Positions 1 through 9,100 of a stretch of 64,000 bases of DNA are shown piece after piece. This stretch comes from an uncultured Bacteroidales bacterium (GTDB lineage Bacteria > Bacteroidota > Bacteroidia > Bacteroidales > UBA932). A program made the position numbers and the translations under genes. The DNA is taken from NCBI GenBank assembly GCA_949294195.1, contig CASFGK010000008.1, forward strand, positions 62,001-126,000. Reading direction: 5' to 3'. Position 1 is the first letter of the stretch; every line of letters begins with the position of its first letter. The notes below the pieces were generated by a model. That model saw only the letters and a program-made list of their open reading frames with translations, did not search any database and was not told the DNA's origin.

Positions 1-2
1 AC

Positions 3-581
3 AAGAGCATCGGTGTCGGACGCGAAGACGGAAGACATGAGGGGGAGCATATGTCCATTTTCTATAACAAGAAGACGATATCTCTTCTGAAATGGGGTAC
101 TTTCTGGCTTTCCGAGACTCCGGAGGAGCCTTCCATGGGATGGGATGCAGCCTGCTTCAGGACAGCTACATGGGCTCTTATGAAAGACAAGCGGTCTGGA
201 CAAAGGTTCTATTATGTCAATACGCATCTGGACCATGTGGGCAAGGAAGCCCAGAAAAACGGTCTGGCCCTGATAGTGGAAAGAATCAGGGAGATCAATC
301 CTGACCATCTTCCGATGGTGCTGACCGGCGATTTCAATGTCGAGCCGGACGATTCCGTTCTCGATGATTTGGACAATATGATGAAAAGCGCAAGGAAATC
401 AGCCGAACGGACGGATAACCTGAATTCTTACAACGGATGGGGTAAAAGCAGTTCAGTCATAGACTACATTTACTATTCGGGATTCTCATCCTGCCCAAAA
501 TTCGAGACGGTTCAGAAGAAATATGCCGATTTCCCGTTTATTTCCGATCACTATCCGGTCATGGCGACCTTGATTTTCTGA
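3..581 (+). CDS. Endonuclease/exonuclease/phosphatase family hydrolase, 3' part (5' end outside window)
   Basis: This is the C-terminal part of a metal-dependent phosphoesterase of the DNase I-like EEP fold. The reading frame is open to the left edge and already encodes the family pattern IGVGREDG...GEH.SIFY before the first in-window ATG at 51, so that ATG is internal. Visible family motifs are NTHLDH (catalytic histidine region), LTGDFNVEPDD (metal and phosphate binding) and the terminal SDHYPVMA, whose Asp-His is the catalytic pair. Bacteroidetes carry many such proteins as secreted or periplasmic hydrolases acting on phosphodiesters, but the substrate cannot be told, and any signal peptide lies outside the window. 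It ends 40 bases before the cytochrome-SUMF1 gene, so it is probably the upstream member of the same operon. Family is confident, substrate unknown. Confidence 0.85.
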   Translation, partial: KSIGVGREDGRHEGEHMSIFYNKKTISLLKWGTFWLSETPEEPSMGWDAACFRTATWALMKDKRSGQRFYYVNTHLDHVGKEAQKNGLALIVERIREINPDHLPMVLTGDFNVEPDDSVLDDLDNMMKSARKSAERTDNLNSYNGWGKSSSVIDYIYYSGFSSCPKFETVQKKYADFPFISDHYPVMATLIF

Positions 582-621
582 TCTATTATTATACAGACGA
601 CTTGACAAACAGATACCGGAT

Positions 622-2154
622 ATGTCCAGATCAGGAAACAGAAAGAAAATACTTTTGGCAATACTTGCCGGACTGGTCCTCGGTTTTACGCTGATGGTGG
701 TGCTCAATTCGTTTTATGTGAAGAGCTCTTCAAATGAAGCGTGCATGTCATGCCACTATCATCCGGAATCCGATGCAAGCTGGAAACAGTCAGTACATTA
801 TAACAACGGCAGCGGGGTCAAGACCGACTGCGCGGACTGCCATCTTCCACCGGAAGGGACTGCAGGGCATTTCATCGCCAAGGCAAAGACAGGAATGAAA
901 GACGTCTGGTCGTATATCACCAAGGACAAGGAAGAGATAGACTGGGACAGCAAGGGACAGCTGGAGTATGCTGTAAACATAGTATACAACGAGTCATGTA
1001 CAGAATGTCATGTGAACCTTTTTCCGGAGGGCATCACGGACGACGGGGTGACTGCGCATCTTTATTATGAAGACAATGTAGAGAAACTTGACCTTCAGTG
1101 CATCAGCTGTCATCTCGATGCCGGGCACTACAATCCGAACTACCAGCATACCCGGATGACAGGCCTGCCCGGGCCTGTAAGCACGGAAGTATATTCGGAA
1201 GCTGCGGAAGTGACCGTTTTCGGGGACTATACTGAAACGGTCCCGGGAACATCGGCTTCAATCAGAATGATAGCTGTTCCGGGCGGGACATTTATCATGG
1301 GAAGTCCGGAAAACGAACCGTTCCGAAGAAGTGACGAATCTCCTCAGCGCCAGGTCACCGTATCTTCGTTTTTCATGGGAGAGACAGAGGTGACATGGGA
1401 CCAGTTCTGGGCATTTTACGGAGAGACTATGTCCGAAGGCCGGATTCCGCCTGAGGTAGTGTACGCCAACAATTCCAGGGAAGATATCGATGCTGTCAGC
1501 GGACCTACTCCTCCGTTCGGGTATCCGGACCAGGGCTGGGGAATGGCTGACAGACCTGTGATAACTCTGACTCACTATTGTGCGGAAACATTCTGCCAGT
1601 GGCTGTCCATGAAGACAGGGAAAAAGTACCGTCTGCCTACCGAGGCGGAGTGGGAATATGCCGCCCGCGGAGGGACATCTACACCTTATTTCTTCGAAGG
1701 CAGCCCGAGGAAGTATACGAACCGCGGCCTGTGGCGCGGAATATTCGGTGCTGACACATCTGTCATAAACAGTTATGCTGTATACGCGGACAACAGCAGA
1801 AGCAGGACCAAGGAGCCGTCTGAAGTGAAGGCCAATCCGTTCGGTTTGAAGAACATGCTGGGCAATGTAATGGAGTACTGTTCTGACTGGTATGCGGAGG
1901 ATGCCTATTCCAGGCTTCAGGACGGAGCCGTGAATCCTAAAGGGCCCGCTACGGGGACGGAACATGTGGTAAGGGGCGGTTTCTACAACGACGATGCCGC
2001 TGATTTGAGATGCGCTGCCAGAGGTCATACGGAACATGATGCCTGGCTCAAGACAGACCCGCAGAACCCGAAAAGTATCTGGTGGTATTCCGATATAAAG
2101 GGTATCGGGTTCAGGGTAGTGTGCGAAGTACCGGAAGGAGTTATAGAACAGTAG
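622..2154 (+). CDS. NapC/NrfH-type tetraheme cytochrome c fused to a SUMF1 (FGE-like) domain
   Basis: The 510-residue protein has one N-terminal membrane anchor (about residues 9-31) and four CxxCH heme sites at residues 41-45, 70-74, 126-130 and 160-164. This is the size and heme count of NrfH/NapC quinol dehydrogenases, which pass electrons from menaquinol to periplasmic reductases, or the reverse. From about residue 213 to the end it is a SUMF1/formylglycine-generating-enzyme fold (opening IRMIAVPGGTFIMGSP, later LPTEAEWEYAARGG and RGGFYNDD, closing GIGFRVVCE). The two copper-binding cysteines of true FGE, expected just after the RGG turn, are Asn and Ala here, so formylglycine formation is unlikely; a binding or structural role is more plausible. 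The gene sits upstream of an exported oxidoreductase and of the CcsBA heme ligase, which would attach its hemes. Domain calls are strong; the electron partner is unknown. Confidence 0.9.
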   Translation: MSRSGNRKKILLAILAGLVLGFTLMVVLNSFYVKSSSNEACMSCHYHPESDASWKQSVHYNNGSGVKTDCADCHLPPEGTAGHFIAKAKTGMKDVWSYITKDKEEIDWDSKGQLEYAVNIVYNESCTECHVNLFPEGITDDGVTAHLYYEDNVEKLDLQCISCHLDAGHYNPNYQHTRMTGLPGPVSTEVYSEAAEVTVFGDYTETVPGTSASIRMIAVPGGTFIMGSPENEPFRRSDESPQRQVTVSSFFMGETEVTWDQFWAFYGETMSEGRIPPEVVYANNSREDIDAVSGPTPPFGYPDQGWGMADRPVITLTHYCAETFCQWLSMKTGKKYRLPTEAEWEYAARGGTSTPYFFEGSPRKYTNRGLWRGIFGADTSVINSYAVYADNSRSRTKEPSEVKANPFGLKNMLGNVMEYCSDWYAEDAYSRLQDGAVNPKGPATGTEHVVRGGFYNDDAADLRCAARGHTEHDAWLKTDPQNPKSIWWYSDIKGIGFRVVCEVPEGVIEQ

Positions 2155-2194
2155 TTTATATATACGAATTTAACTAATAATCAATTATTTCATC

Positions 2195-3547
2195 ATGAGT
2201 GGAAAAAACATCAGCAGAAAAGAATTCCTGAAGTATTCTGCAGCCTTGGGTGTCTCAGGCATCCTCGGCACTTCACTTCTTTCATCATGCGGCGGGAAGA
2301 AAGGCGGACTCGTGCCCTTGAGGCAGCCCGGAGAATATTATGTTCCTGAACTGCCTGACAAGGCGGTCTCCGGGAAAGAGCTCAAAGCTGGAGTCATCGG
2401 ATGCGGCGGACGCGGTTCAGGAGCCATAGTGGATCTCCTTACGGCTGCGGACGGCATCAAGGTCACCGCATTGGGGGATACCTTCAGTGACAGGCTTGAG
2501 AGCCTCAGGAAAAACCTTAAGGAGCAGCACGGACAGGAAGTACCTCAGGAAAACTGCTTCGTAGGTTTCGATGCATACAAAAAGGTAATAGACTCGGGTG
2601 TTGATATGGTAATCATAGCCACTCCGCCTGTATTCAGACCGGAGCAATTCAAGTATGCTACTGAAAAAGGCGTACATTCGTTTCTTGAAAAACCTGTGGC
2701 AGTAGACCCTAAAGGATACCGCACAATCATCGCAACGGCCCGCCAGGCAAAGGCAAAAGGGCTTTCCGTAGTAACAGGAACGCAGCGTCACCATGAGCGT
2801 CCTTATGTAGAGGCTTTCCAGAAAATACAGGAGGGATATATCGGCGAGATTACAGGAGGCAACGTGTACTGGAACCAGGGTATGCTGTGGTATCGCGAAC
2901 GTCAGGCCGGTTGGAGCGATATGGAATGGATGATCAGAGACTGGGTGAACTGGAAATGGCTTTCGGGAGACCATATTGTCGAGCAGCATGTACACAATAT
3001 AGATGTTTTTCTCTGGATGTCAGGTCTCAAGCCGGTCAAGGCAACAGCATTCGGTTCGCGCCAGCGTCGTGTGACGGGAGACCAGTATGACAACTTCAGT
3101 GTGGATTTCGAGTTTGAAAACGGAATTCATCTTCACAGCATGTGCCGCCAGATCAACGGTTGCAGCACCAATGTCGGAGAATATATTCAGGGTACCAAAG
3201 GTTCATGGAACAGCTATAACCATGAAATAAAGGATCTGGACGGCAATGTGATCTGGAAGTATGACAGCGAGGCTGCCAAAGCCGCTTTCCAGCAGCACAA
3301 TCCTTATGTCCTGGAACATGTCGACTGGGTAAACCATATCCGTAAGGGAGAGGCTTATGACGAGGCGGAAGCATGCGGAATATCCACTCTTGCCGGAATA
3401 ATGGGCAGGGAGGCGGCCTATACCGGAGCTACTGTCACATGGGATGAGATAAGCGCTTCGGCTCTGGATTATATGCCGGCCAAACTGGCAATGGGTCACA
3501 TGGACATGTCCGGATACACTGTTCCTGTTCCTGGAAACGGCAAATAG
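2195..3547 (+). CDS. Exported Gfo/Idh/MocA-family NAD(P)-dependent oxidoreductase (lipoprotein)
   Basis: The 450-residue protein starts with an export signal containing SRKEFLKYSA (a Tat-like motif, with RK instead of RR) and a lipobox ending at Cys32. A Rossmann fold follows, with the dinucleotide loop GVIGCGGRGSG at about 66-76 and the family EKP motif at 165-167. The C-terminal substrate domain carries a histidine-rich motif, HIVEQHVHNID, typical of the exported members found in Bacteroidetes and Planctomycetes. Exported members usually hold NAD(P) tightly and oxidise and re-reduce sugars within one catalytic cycle, or act in keto-sugar glycoside processing. It lies 40 bases after the tetraheme cytochrome and 7 bases before a TIM-barrel partner, so the two exported enzymes probably act on the same sugar. 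A GH109-type activity was considered, but the GH109 signature was not recognised. Confidence 0.88.
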   Translation: MSGKNISRKEFLKYSAALGVSGILGTSLLSSCGGKKGGLVPLRQPGEYYVPELPDKAVSGKELKAGVIGCGGRGSGAIVDLLTAADGIKVTALGDTFSDRLESLRKNLKEQHGQEVPQENCFVGFDAYKKVIDSGVDMVIIATPPVFRPEQFKYATEKGVHSFLEKPVAVDPKGYRTIIATARQAKAKGLSVVTGTQRHHERPYVEAFQKIQEGYIGEITGGNVYWNQGMLWYRERQAGWSDMEWMIRDWVNWKWLSGDHIVEQHVHNIDVFLWMSGLKPVKATAFGSRQRRVTGDQYDNFSVDFEFENGIHLHSMCRQINGCSTNVGEYIQGTKGSWNSYNHEIKDLDGNVIWKYDSEAAKAAFQQHNPYVLEHVDWVNHIRKGEAYDEAEACGISTLAGIMGREAAYTGATVTWDEISASALDYMPAKLAMGHMDMSGYTVPVPGNGK

Positions 3548-3554
3548 TACGGCT

Positions 3555-4466
3555 ATGGACAGGAGAAGCTTTTTGGGCAGGACGATGGCGGGGGCTGCTG
3601 CAGTAGCGCTTTCCGGACTGCCTTTGGGCGCAGCTGTTGCATGTGCGCCGGAGAAGAAGACAAAAGGTACGGCCGATCTGAAGCTGTCTTTCCAGGAAGG
3701 TATTGCTCCGGGAAACAGCCTGACGGAGAAGCTGGATTACATGGAGGAACTCGGGATTGCAGGTTTCGAGCCGGGAGGAGTCAATCTTGCCGGACGCGCC
3801 GGCGAGATACAGCAGGCTCTGAAGGGCCGTAATATCAGGATCTCTGCGATATGTGCCGGTTTCGGAGGATTCATTCTTGCCGAGGATCCCAAGGTAAAGG
3901 CGGAGTTCGATTCCACGATGAGGGACATAGTTGCCGCGGCAGGCGGACTGGGCTCCACGGGAGTCATCATGGTACCTGCTTTCAACGGCCAGAAGCCATG
4001 TCGTCCCCATACTATGGAAACTCGCGAATATCTTGTAGAACAGTTGCACGAACTTGGGGAGTATGCCCTCAAATGCGGCACTACTGTCATTCTTGAACCG
4101 CTTAACAGAGGGGAGGCGTTCTATCTTCGTCAGGTGGCTGATGCAGCGGCGATCTGCCGTGATTCCAGGAGTGCAGGAGTCAAGTGCATGGGTGATTTCT
4201 GGCATATGCAGGAAGAGACTTCCGACTATGCCGCCTTCATGGCAGCGGGAGCAGAATATCTCCAGCATGTGCATGTAGCCAGCCGCGGCCACCGGCTTAT
4301 GCCTGGAGAGGACGGCGAACTGGACAACTATATTGACGGAATGCGTGCCCTCAAGGAAATCGGCTATGACAAGTATTTCAGTTTCGAATGCGGGACAAAG
4401 GGGGACAGGAATGTGACCGTTCCGGCGGCTGTCGCACTCTTGCGTGAACAGTGGAATAAGGCATAA
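3555..4466 (+). CDS. Exported xylose-isomerase-like TIM-barrel protein (sugar isomerase/epimerase family)
   Basis: The protein has 303 residues. Its first residues, DRRSFLGRT, form a good twin-arginine motif, followed by a hydrophobic stretch and a lipobox at Cys30, so it should be exported folded and lipid-anchored. The rest matches the AP-endonuclease-2/xylose-isomerase-like TIM barrel. Candidate metal ligands lie in ILEPLNRGE (Glu), MGDFWHMQE (Asp/His), HVHVASRGHR (His) and SFECG (Glu). Such proteins isomerise, epimerise or eliminate keto-sugars. In Bacteroidetes they are often paired with exported Gfo/Idh/MocA enzymes, as here with a 7-base spacing. The 3' end overlaps the start of the CcsBA gene by 23 bases if that gene uses its first GTG. 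Family is confident; the reaction is not known. Confidence 0.85.
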   Translation: MDRRSFLGRTMAGAAAVALSGLPLGAAVACAPEKKTKGTADLKLSFQEGIAPGNSLTEKLDYMEELGIAGFEPGGVNLAGRAGEIQQALKGRNIRISAICAGFGGFILAEDPKVKAEFDSTMRDIVAAAGGLGSTGVIMVPAFNGQKPCRPHTMETREYLVEQLHELGEYALKCGTTVILEPLNRGEAFYLRQVADAAAICRDSRSAGVKCMGDFWHMQEETSDYAAFMAAGAEYLQHVHVASRGHRLMPGEDGELDNYIDGMRALKEIGYDKYFSFECGTKGDRNVTVPAAVALLREQWNKA

Positions 4467-6171
4467 GGGCGTGGCATCCGGATGGAACTATAAAAGGGCT
4501 TTTATACGCTGTGCACTGCTGCTTGCAGCAGGCATGGCATTGCAGATAGCCGCAGGTGACGTGCCTGCGGCTTTCTTGCGTTATCCGTGGAGTGCGGTAT
4601 TGGCTGTAAATTACCTGTATCTGCTGGTACTTGCCTATGCATTCAGCGACAGGTACAGATGGCTTGGAACTTTATGGGACGGGAAAGCCTGCGTTTCTTC
4701 TCTTTCCTCTTTTCTGCTGCTTGTAACCGTTTCGGGATTTCACAGCATAACTTCATCCTGGCCATTTGTCATAATGCTGTTTTATTTCATGACCTCATTG
4801 GGGATAAGGACGGTATCTGAAATTGCCGGGCTGATGCATCTCTGTTCCGCTGCCGGGGAGATGAGGGGGAAACTCCGCATATTGTCCAGAACGGCTGTGC
4901 ATGCAGGTGTTTTCATTCTGTTATGGGCCGGGGTTTTCGGCAGCGGGGACAAGGTGCGATGTAAAGTTGCCGCTCATGCCGGCAAGCCTGCGGCAATGGC
5001 GGCAAGCAAGGACGGTAAAGCGGTATCTTTGCCGTTTTCCCTTACATTGAAACAGTTTTCCATAGATGAATATCCTCCGAAGCTTCATATTTTCGATACA
5101 GGAAACGGAGAACTTTCCGACGGTTTCCTTCAGGTGGACAGCAGCGGGGCGGAAACATTTGAAGGAAAATGGAAACTGCGTACGGAATCTTTCTTGCCGA
5201 TGGCCGGATGCATGCCGGGAGACTCCGTTTACGTCGCAACGGACCACACAGGTGCCGCTCCTGCGGTTTTTGTCATTGCTGAAAATGAATCCGAGGGCAT
5301 TGTACGCTCAGGGTGGGTAAGTTGTGGAAGTTACATATTCGCGCCTTTGTCTCTAAGCCTTGGGGACGGGAAGATGGTCGTAATGCCGGTGCCGGAGGCG
5401 AAAAGGTATCTGTCTGAAGTAGAGGTCCTGGATGACCGCGGCCGCCGGGGAGATTTTGCTGTCCGGGTGAATCATCCTGCGCGTATGGGCCCATGGAGCA
5501 TATACCAGTCCGGCTATGATACTTCGCGCGGCAGATGGAGTACAGTGAGTGTTCTGGAGTGTGTAAAGGATTCATGGTACTGGCTGGTCCATGTTTCTCT
5601 GTGGCTGGTTCTGGTATCTTCGGGTGCAATGTTGCTTGCGTTTCTGCCTCGCAGGCGGGTGCTGCTTTTTGTCGTGCTTGCTGCTGCAGTATGTGCCGGT
5701 GTCTTTTTCTTCGGGATGCATGAGAAGGCTCTTGTCCCGGCGCTACGGAGTGTATGGTTCGTTCCGCATGTGGCGGCTTATGTTTTTGCATATACTCTGA
5801 TGACGGCGGCAACGCTTGCCGCTCTCGTTCTATGGCTGTGTCCGCTTCGCAAGGAATCTCTGAAACGCGGGATGAGGCTCTGTGACGGACTTGTCAGGGC
5901 CGGGGTGGCATTCCTGTCTGCCGGAATGGTCATGGGCGCACTGTGGGCAAAGCAGGCATGGGGCGACTGGTGGTCCTGGGATCCGAAAGAGACATGGGCG
6001 GCAGCCACATGGCTCGGCTATCTGCTGTATATCCATTTCCGTGGTACCCGCAGCATAGACTGCCATACAGTCTTCGCCATTGTGGTTTTTTCATTCCTGC
6101 TCCTGCAGATGTGCTGGTGGGGCGTGAATTTCCTCCCGTCGGCTCAGGAAGCCAGCCTGCATACATACTGA
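4444..6171 (+). CDS. ccsBA: Cytochrome c biogenesis protein CcsBA (ResB-CcsA fusion)
   Basis: A fused system II cytochrome c synthase that carries heme across the membrane and ligates it to CxxCH motifs. The N-terminal half has several membrane segments followed by a large periplasmic ResB-like domain. The C-terminal half has the CcsA core with the heme-handling WWD motif (AWGDWWSWDPKETW, starting near residue 505) inside a multi-pass membrane region. At 575 residues it is shorter than many CcsBA proteins, as is common in Bacteroidetes. No ATG start is available: GTG at 4444 overlaps the upstream gene by 23 bases, and GTG at 4471 lies just after its stop and is preceded by AAGGG, so either could be used. 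Its place behind the tetraheme cytochrome gene implies that it matures that protein. It ends 25 bases from the convergent dnaE. Confidence 0.9.
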   Translation: MNSGIRHKGVASGWNYKRAFIRCALLLAAGMALQIAAGDVPAAFLRYPWSAVLAVNYLYLLVLAYAFSDRYRWLGTLWDGKACVSSLSSFLLLVTVSGFHSITSSWPFVIMLFYFMTSLGIRTVSEIAGLMHLCSAAGEMRGKLRILSRTAVHAGVFILLWAGVFGSGDKVRCKVAAHAGKPAAMAASKDGKAVSLPFSLTLKQFSIDEYPPKLHIFDTGNGELSDGFLQVDSSGAETFEGKWKLRTESFLPMAGCMPGDSVYVATDHTGAAPAVFVIAENESEGIVRSGWVSCGSYIFAPLSLSLGDGKMVVMPVPEAKRYLSEVEVLDDRGRRGDFAVRVNHPARMGPWSIYQSGYDTSRGRWSTVSVLECVKDSWYWLVHVSLWLVLVSSGAMLLAFLPRRRVLLFVVLAAAVCAGVFFFGMHEKALVPALRSVWFVPHVAAYVFAYTLMTAATLAALVLWLCPLRKESLKRGMRLCDGLVRAGVAFLSAGMVMGALWAKQAWGDWWSWDPKETWAAATWLGYLLYIHFRGTRSIDCHTVFAIVVFSFLLLQMCWWGVNFLPSAQEASLHTY

Positions 6172-6196
6172 TGCGTCCCGGCCTGTGCCGGTATTA

Positions 6197-9100
6197 TCAT
6201 TTCCTGACTACCGAATATCCGATGTTCATGTCTTTCAGGTCGTTGATGAACGGAGCTGAAACGGCTATCTGGAACTTGCGGGAAAGAAACTCTATATTGT
6301 ATTTTGTCTTCGGGTCATACAGGAACATTGTAAGAGGTACTGTCCCTTTGTTCCTTTTTATAAGTTTGCCCAGCTTTTCCCTGAAATCGCTGTTCAGCAT
6401 AGGAGTGGTTATCTTTATCGAGAATCCCTTGATGTAGGTGTCAGTAACATTTCCCAGCAGTGTGATTTTCTTGATTCTGAATCCGTATGGCGGGTCTCCC
6501 TGGGCTTTTCTGTCTTCAGGCTTGCGAAAATATTTCTCTTCGATATTGCCCTCTATGAAAATAGCGGAGTTGACCTGCATGTAGTTCATGTAGTTTTCAT
6601 GGTCTTTGCCGAACAGGGCGAGTTCATAGCTTCCCTCCTTGTCTTCGATGACTGTCTTGGAGTATGGCTTTCCTGTCTTTGTGGAGAGGGTCTGTGTAGA
6701 GGAAATATAGCCTGCAACGGCGATTTTCGCCGTCTTTTTCTCAGACTCGCATGTGTTTATGAGTTCCGGGATTTCCGCAACGCTGTTGGTGGTGAAATTC
6801 TCGATTTCGAAAGCGTATTTGTCCAAAGGATGAGATGACAGGTACATTCCTACCAGCTCCTTCTCTCTTCTGAGGATTTCCAGCTCGTTCTCTTCTCCTC
6901 GCATAGGGGGCATTTCGGGCCTTACAGGCTTTGCTTCTTCCATACCTCCGAAAAGGGAGTTTTCCGCATCGACCGTGTCTCTTCTGTAGCGGTCGGCATA
7001 AGTCACCAGAGCGTCCAGGAAAGTGTCTCCTGAAGTACATGGCATCATGTACCTGGTACGGTTGAAGCCGAAGCTGTCGAAAGCTCCGGAATACAGGAGG
7101 GACTCGAACGCCTTGCGGTTGACAGTCCCGGCCATCCTTTCGGTAAAGTCGTATATGTCTGCGAAAGGACCGTTGGCCTCACGGTCTGCAAGAATGGCTT
7201 TTACGATATTTTCTCCGAACCCTTTTATTCCTCCCAGGCCGAAGCGGACATTTCCTTCCCTGTTTACAGTAAATCCTGAATCACTTTCATTTATATCCGG
7301 ATTGAGGACCTTGATCCTGGACTTCTTGCAGTCGTCCATGATCTTCTTGATTTCGTCCATGTTGGAAAGGTTCCGGCTCAGGTTGGCAGCCTGGAACTCA
7401 GCTGGATAATGTGCTTTAAGATAGCCGGTCTGATAGCTGACCCATGCGTAGCAGGTAGCATGGGACTTGTTGAAGGCGTATTGGGCGAATTTTCTCCAGT
7501 CCCCCCAGATTTTTTCAAGGATTTCCACCGGATGGCCGTGCCCCTTTCCTCCGTTGATGAATTTGTCATGAAGGGATTCAAGGACATCAAGCTGTTTTTT
7601 CCCCATGGCCTTTCGCAACTTGTCGGCTTCTCCTTTCGTGAATCCGGCAAGCTTTTGTGACAGAAGCATGACCTGCTCCTGATATACGGTCACGCCGTAA
7701 GTGTCCTGAAGGAACTCCTCCATTTCCGGGAGGTCGTACTCAATCTTTTCCGTACCTTGTTTTCTGGCAACGAATGAAGGTATGTAGTCAAGCGGTCCGG
7801 GACGGTAGAGGGCATTCATGGCTATGAGGTCCTCGAACCTTGTAGGCTGGAGCTTCTGCAGCCACTGTTTCATTCCTTCGGACTCGAACTGGAATACGCT
7901 GGTAGTGTCACCGCGTCCGTATAACCGGTATGTTTCCTCGTCATCTATCGGGATGGATTCTATATCTATGTCAATACCGTGACGTTTCCTGATGTTTGCA
8001 AGGCATTCCTTGATGATGGACAGGGTCCTCAGCCCGAGAAAGTCCATTTTCAGCATGCCGACATCCTCGATGAAGCAACCTTCGTACTGGGATACCCAGA
8101 CGTCTTCGCCTGTAGCCTTGTCCGCTGCAACGCTTATTGGAATGTAGTCCGTCAGGTCTCCTCGTCCGATGATCATGGCGCAGGCATGGACACCGGTCTG
8201 CCTGATGCAGCCTTCAAGCTTTACGGCATATCTGAGCACGTCCCTGACCTGTTCTGAACCGTTTTCATACTCGTTCTTGAGATCGGGGAGATATTTCACA
8301 CAGTTTGCCAGCTTCGGCTTGAATTCCTTTTTTACCTTTTTCCCGTCTTCCATGACCTCGGCTTCAAACGGTTTGTCCGGAATCATTTTTGTCAGGCGGT
8401 TGGTTTCATCCATCGGCATGTTGCTGACACGTCCTACATCCTTTATGGCGCTTTTTGCTGCCATTGTCCCGAATGTGATTACATGGGATACGTGGTCTTT
8501 ACCGTATGTGTCTTCCACATACCTGAAAACCCTGTATCTTCCGTCGTCATCGAAGTCGATGTCGATATCCGGCATGGAGATACGGTCAGGGTTGAGGAAA
8601 CGCTCGAACAGAAGCTGGTATTTGATAGGGTCGATGTTGGTGATTCCGAGACAGTAAGCTACTGCGGAGCCGGCTGCCGAGCCACGACCGGGACCTACTG
8701 ATATACCGTTCCGTCTGGCTGCGGCTATGAAGTCCTGGACTATGAGGAAATAGTCGGGGAATCCCATCCTGCATATTGTCTTCAGCTCGAAGTCAAGGCG
8801 TTCGCTATGTTCCTGATCCAGAGTGTCTCCGTACCTGCGCCGCGCTCCCTCATAGCACAGATGGCACAGGTATGCGACAGAATGCGTGAAATCCGTTCCC
8901 CTGTCGTTTCCGGCCTTGTCACAGCGTCCCACATCTATTATATCCCTGTATTTTTCCAGGTAAATGTCTATGTCTTTAAGAAAGTCAGCGTCAATCCTGA
9001 AAAGAGGCAGGACGTGCCCCCGGTCGATTTCATATTTCTCCACCTTATCCAGCACTTCCAGGGTATTTGACAGGAATTCAGGGTGATCAGGGAATAGACC

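Noticed and set aside
1258-2037. 259-codon minus-strand frame inside the cytochrome-SUMF1 gene
   Set aside because: Antisense to a conserved domain and without a promoter or motif.
622-2154. Calling the SUMF1 domain a formylglycine-generating enzyme that activates the window's sulfatases
   Set aside because: The copper-ligand cysteines are missing, and both sulfatases are serine-type, which are matured by anSME.
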